Shown here piece after piece: positions 22,546-25,126 of a stretch of DNA of 25,126 nt. The notes below the pieces were generated by a model. That model did no database searches, was not told the origin of the DNA, and saw only the letters and a list, made by a program, of their open reading frames with translations. Where the stretch lies: contig JBCBEX010000063.1 in the NCBI GenBank assembly GCA_038528235.1, forward strand, positions 1 to 25,126, written 5' to 3'. Position numbers and translations under genes: made by a program. Every line of letters starts with the position of its first letter. Within the stretch, counting starts at the first letter, position 1. Source of the stretch: JBCBEX01 sp038528235 (GTDB taxonomy: Bacteria > Bacteroidota > Rhodothermia > Rhodothermales > Rubricoccaceae).

Positions 22546-23715
22546 ATGTTCTCCTCGTTTCTTCGCAGCTACTGGCCCCGCCTGCCGCTTCTGTACACGG
22601 CGTTGTCGCTGGTGTGGGGTGGGCTGTGGATCGGCTCGACACAGACAGACATGTCGTTCGTGCTGGCCGTCGATCTCGTACTGCCTGAGGTGGCCTACTG
22701 GAATGGGTGGGCGATGCTCACGCCTATAATAGTCTGGCTGGCCCATCGGTCCGTCAACGCCTTTCGCCGCCCGTCGTGGCAGTGGGCCCTGCACCTGCCG
22801 CTTGGCCTGCTTGTGGGAGCCACTGCCTACGCGTTGGGCTCAGGCCTCTACGCCGTAGCGTACGTACTGGTGGAGGCGGTGGGTATGCCCCTCGGCGAGA
22901 CGCTGGGCGCGCGCATCGCGGAACGCTCGGAGATCCTTGTGAGCTTTTGGATCCCGTTTGGCTTCCTCGTCTACGTCCTGCTGATTGGCGTCGGGCTCAC
23001 CCAGGGCTACCTGCATCGGCTCCGCGACGAAGAGCAGCGGTCGGCGGCCTTGCGCGCCCAACTCGCTGAGGCCCGCCTCGACGTACTCGCACGGCAACTG
23101 CAGCCGCATTTCCTCTTCAACGCGCTCAACACCATCTCGGCGACCCTGCACGAAGACCCGGCGGCGGCAGATCGGATGCTCAGCCGACTCGGCGATTTTC
23201 TTCGGCGCACGCTCGACCAAGTAGACCGGCCCGTGGTGCCATTGCGTGAGGACCTGGCCTTTTGCGAGCAGTACCTCGGCATCGTCCAGGACCGATTCGA
23301 GACGCGCCTGACCGTGGACTTCGACGTCGATCCGGTGGTCGAGGACGCGGCGGTGCCCTACCTGTTGTTGCAACCGCTCGTCGAGAACGCCGTGCAGCAT
23401 GGCGTGGCGCGGCATGCAGGCCCGGCCACCATCGAGGTGCGAGGACGAAGGGACGATGCGGCGGTCGTTGTCGTCGAGGTGTACAACTCCGCGCCTCCTG
23501 GTGGGTTGGCCGACGCCTCAAAGCGAAGGGAGGTGGGGCTCGGGCTTGCCAACACGCGGGCACGCCTTGAGGCCACGTTCGCTGGCTCCGCTCAGGGAGC
23601 GCCCTCCGTCGTGCTCGCGCCCGCTGAGGGAGGCGTGGTGGCGCAGCTCCGCTTTCCATATCGCTCCGTCAAAGACACGGCAGTCACCGCAGACCTGGTC
23701 GTGGCCGATGGGTAG
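22546..23715 (+). CDS. LytS/YehU-type membrane sensor histidine kinase
   Basis: This 389-residue kinase has four predicted membrane helices (about 13-30, 37-66, 82-108 and 131-152) and a short coiled coil. The His_kinase domain has phospho-acceptor His188 in RQLQPHFLFNALNTISA. The HATPase domain has N-box LLLQPLVENAVQHG (Asn281) and G-box GLGLANTRARLEATF. This is the family that pairs with LytTR regulators. The membrane sensor is compact, with no large periplasmic domain, so it probably senses a membrane or small-molecule signal. It overlaps the regulator gene by eight bases, implying co-translation. The ATG at 22546 lies 92 bp after the DUF763 stop. Confidence 0.92.
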   Translation: MFSSFLRSYWPRLPLLYTALSLVWGGLWIGSTQTDMSFVLAVDLVLPEVAYWNGWAMLTPIIVWLAHRSVNAFRRPSWQWALHLPLGLLVGATAYALGSGLYAVAYVLVEAVGMPLGETLGARIAERSEILVSFWIPFGFLVYVLLIGVGLTQGYLHRLRDEEQRSAALRAQLAEARLDVLARQLQPHFLFNALNTISATLHEDPAAADRMLSRLGDFLRRTLDQVDRPVVPLREDLAFCEQYLGIVQDRFETRLTVDFDVDPVVEDAAVPYLLLQPLVENAVQHGVARHAGPATIEVRGRRDDAAVVVVEVYNSAPPGGLADASKRREVGLGLANTRARLEATFAGSAQGAPSVVLAPAEGGVVAQLRFPYRSVKDTAVTADLVVADG

Positions 23716-24517
23716 CGCTTTATATCCCGCGACAAGTCGCCTCCGAACGGTGGCCGTAGACGACGAGCCGCCTGCGCTGCGGAAGTTGGCACGATGGCTG
23801 GCCGAGGACCCCGACATCGAAGTCGTGGCGACCTGCGGTGACGGCTACGAGGCGCTCGATGCGTTGGAGCAGCACTGCGTCGACCTGCTCGTCCTCGACA
23901 TCCAGATGCCCGAACTGTCAGGCTTCGACGTGCTGCGGCGACGCCCGCCGGGTCCTGCGCCGGTCGTGGTCTTCGCGACGGCCTACGACACCTACGCTAT
24001 CCAGGCGTTTGAGCACCACGCTGCGGGCTACCTGCTGAAGCCCTACGATCGGTCTCGGTTCGCGTCGACTCTCGCTCATGCCAAGGCGCAACACCGAGGG
24101 CGCTCGCAGAGTGGCGAGGCCGAGTCGCATACCCAGGCGGCCCTAGCGTCTTTGCTCGAAGCCGTGCGTCCCCAAGAGCCGTATCTCGACCACCTCGCCG
24201 TGCGCCTCGCCGACCGAGTCGACCTGGTGCGGGTCGCCGACGTGGACTGGATCGAGGCCAGCGGCAACTACGTGACGGTGCACGCCGGGGGAACTCGGCA
24301 TCTGATCCGCACCTCGCTCACGCGTGTGGCCTCCCGGCTCGACCCGCGGCGCTTCCTCCGCATCCACCGCTCGACGGTAGTCCACCTCGACCGCGTGCGG
24401 TCGCTGGTCCCAGCCTCCCACGGGGACTATACGGTGGTCCTGCACGACGGCACGACGTTGAATATGAGCCGCACCTACCGCGAGCATCTTCAGCGCGTGC
24501 TCGAACTCGGATTTTAG
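23708..24517 (+). CDS. LytTR-family DNA-binding response regulator (LytR/AlgR type)
   Basis: This 269-residue regulator has a receiver domain (about 12-130) with acidic pair Asp18-Asp19 in VAVDDEPPA, phospho-acceptor Asp64 in LLVLDIQMPE, the Thr in VFATAYDTYA and Lys in YLLKPYD. The C-terminal LytTR domain (about 165-265) has VDWIEASGNYVTVH, HLIRTSLTRVASRLDPRRFLRIHRS and LVPASHGDYTVVL. It is the partner of the LytS-type kinase encoded just upstream; the ATG at 23708 overlaps the kinase stop at 23713-23715. LytTR proteins bind direct-repeat operators; targets are unknown. The secreted propeller gene 186 bp downstream is a possible target. Confidence 0.93.
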   Translation: MGSALYPATSRLRTVAVDDEPPALRKLARWLAEDPDIEVVATCGDGYEALDALEQHCVDLLVLDIQMPELSGFDVLRRRPPGPAPVVVFATAYDTYAIQAFEHHAAGYLLKPYDRSRFASTLAHAKAQHRGRSQSGEAESHTQAALASLLEAVRPQEPYLDHLAVRLADRVDLVRVADVDWIEASGNYVTVHAGGTRHLIRTSLTRVASRLDPRRFLRIHRSTVVHLDRVRSLVPASHGDYTVVLHDGTTLNMSRTYREHLQRVLELGF

Positions 24518-24600
24518 CAACACGCCGCGTGGGGCGGTCGGGAGCCGGGGCTGTCGTTTCAGAGGCCCGTCGTGCCGGTTCATACCAGCAGGGTCCGGCT

Positions 24601-24619
24601 CGACCCCGCGCAAGGGTCG
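24601..24619. other. Small GC-rich hairpin after the LytTR gene
   Basis: CGACCC at 24601-24606 pairs with GGGTCG at 24614-24619 around a seven-base loop. No T-run follows, so terminator function is not supported. A second possible stem, CCTACG with CGTAGG, spans 24635-24656. Confidence 0.3.
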
Positions 24620-24703
24620 CTGGGGAGTGAGTCGCCTACGTTGCGCGGCGCGTAGGGCCGAGGTGGCCCGCGCTCATGCCCGACCACCTACGTAGTGACC
24701 ACC

Positions 24704-25126
24704 ATGCGTCTCTTGCTTCTCCTCGTTATTCTTGCTCCGGCCGCGCTCGCTCAGACCGTGAGCAGCATCACCTTCCGCTCGTCCCAAACGATGGACGGGC
24801 TCTACGTGGACGAGGTCACCGGCGAGCTTTTCGCCGTCGGCGGCTTCATCGGGACCAATGTCTACAGCATCGAGCCAGCGGGGAGGCTGAGCGTATTCGC
24901 CACAGGATTGACCGGGCCGATTCACCTGACACGCGCGCCGGACGGCAACTACTATGTGACTGAGTTCACCCCGCTCAATACGCAGAACGGCACGGTAAGC
25001 CGCGTTACGCCGACGGGGGAGGTCACCGAGTTCGCGGTCGTCCCCGCTGGGCCGAGCGACATCGTAGTTGACGGCGAGGGCAACCTCTACGTCTCGCAAT
25101 TCGGCATCGTGAGCAACGATCCGAGC
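24704..25126 (+). CDS. Secreted NHL/SMP-30-like beta-propeller protein (5' part only)
   Basis: The frame opens at the ATG at 24704 and is still open at the window end (141 codons). Residues 1-16 are a signal peptide (LLLLLVILAPAALA then Q). The remainder repeats propeller-blade motifs: GLYVDEVTGELFAVGGF, GPIHLTRAPDGNYYVTEF, GTVSRVTPTGEVTEF and GPSDIVVDGEGNLYVSQFG. The DGxGNLYV pattern is typical of NHL, Vgb or SMP-30-like six-bladed propellers. These can be binding scaffolds, lyases or lactonases, so no enzyme activity is claimed. It is probably exported and may carry a C-terminal sorting domain beyond the window. No Shine-Dalgarno sequence is present. Confidence 0.8.
   Translation, partial: MRLLLLLVILAPAALAQTVSSITFRSSQTMDGLYVDEVTGELFAVGGFIGTNVYSIEPAGRLSVFATGLTGPIHLTRAPDGNYYVTEFTPLNTQNGTVSRVTPTGEVTEFAVVPAGPSDIVVDGEGNLYVSQFGIVSNDPS

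Overview
The window is about 25 kb of GC-rich bacterial DNA with densely packed genes. It looks like a high-GC member of the Bacteroidota/Rhodothermota group. The reasons are a Reg_prop/Y_Y_Y sensor, a LytS/LytTR-type kinase-regulator pair, a ~540-residue PruA, a short Pta, TTG and GTG starts in several genes, and no clear Shine-Dalgarno sequence in front of the starts I checked (for example 3142, 5415, 12538, 18057, 21212, 22546, 24704). The lineage is an inference. There is no rRNA, tRNA or CRISPR array.

Layout. 1-2738: a minus-strand Reg_prop sensor whose coiled coil ends abruptly at an imperfect inverted repeat next to the left edge. A plus-strand coiled-coil reading frame enters from that edge. 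2739-3141: a 403-bp gap. 3142-9140 (all plus): an S8 peptidase with a lipoprotein-like N-terminus, a CpdA-like metallophosphoesterase, a soluble GAF histidine kinase, a secreted M1 metallopeptidase and a DUF3592-like membrane protein. 9174-9339: a REP/MITE-like element. 9384-12469: pruA (minus) divergent from a LolC/E-type permease (plus). 12538-15017: 1-Cys peroxiredoxin, phosphate acetyltransferase and nitrilase-superfamily amidase. 15082-15205: a second dispersed-type inverted repeat. 15216-17776 (minus): ABC exporter followed by a sulfotransferase. 18057-22453 (plus): copZ, copA, an AlkA-like DNA glycosylase and a DUF763 protein. 22546-24517: a LytS-type kinase and LytTR regulator with overlapping genes. 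24704-end: the start of a secreted beta-propeller protein.

Genes that probably work together: CopZ and CopA in copper efflux; the glycosylase and DUF763 protein (8 bp apart, both with a helix-hairpin-helix-like segment), possibly in DNA repair; the LytS/LytTR pair; and the ABC exporter with the sulfotransferase, possibly in making or modifying a surface glycan.

The most unusual signal is non-coding. A family of short tandem repeats with a strict 7-bp period sits at gene boundaries (11156-11197, 13031-13093, 14086-14127, 14173-14207, 15865-15963). The unit sequence differs from locus to locus but the period does not. Two arrays end within 0-3 bp of the TTG start of the next gene, and two loci hold paired arrays in inverted orientation. 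The second notable signal is the inverted-repeat junction at the left edge, where two oppositely oriented sensor-type coiled coils meet.
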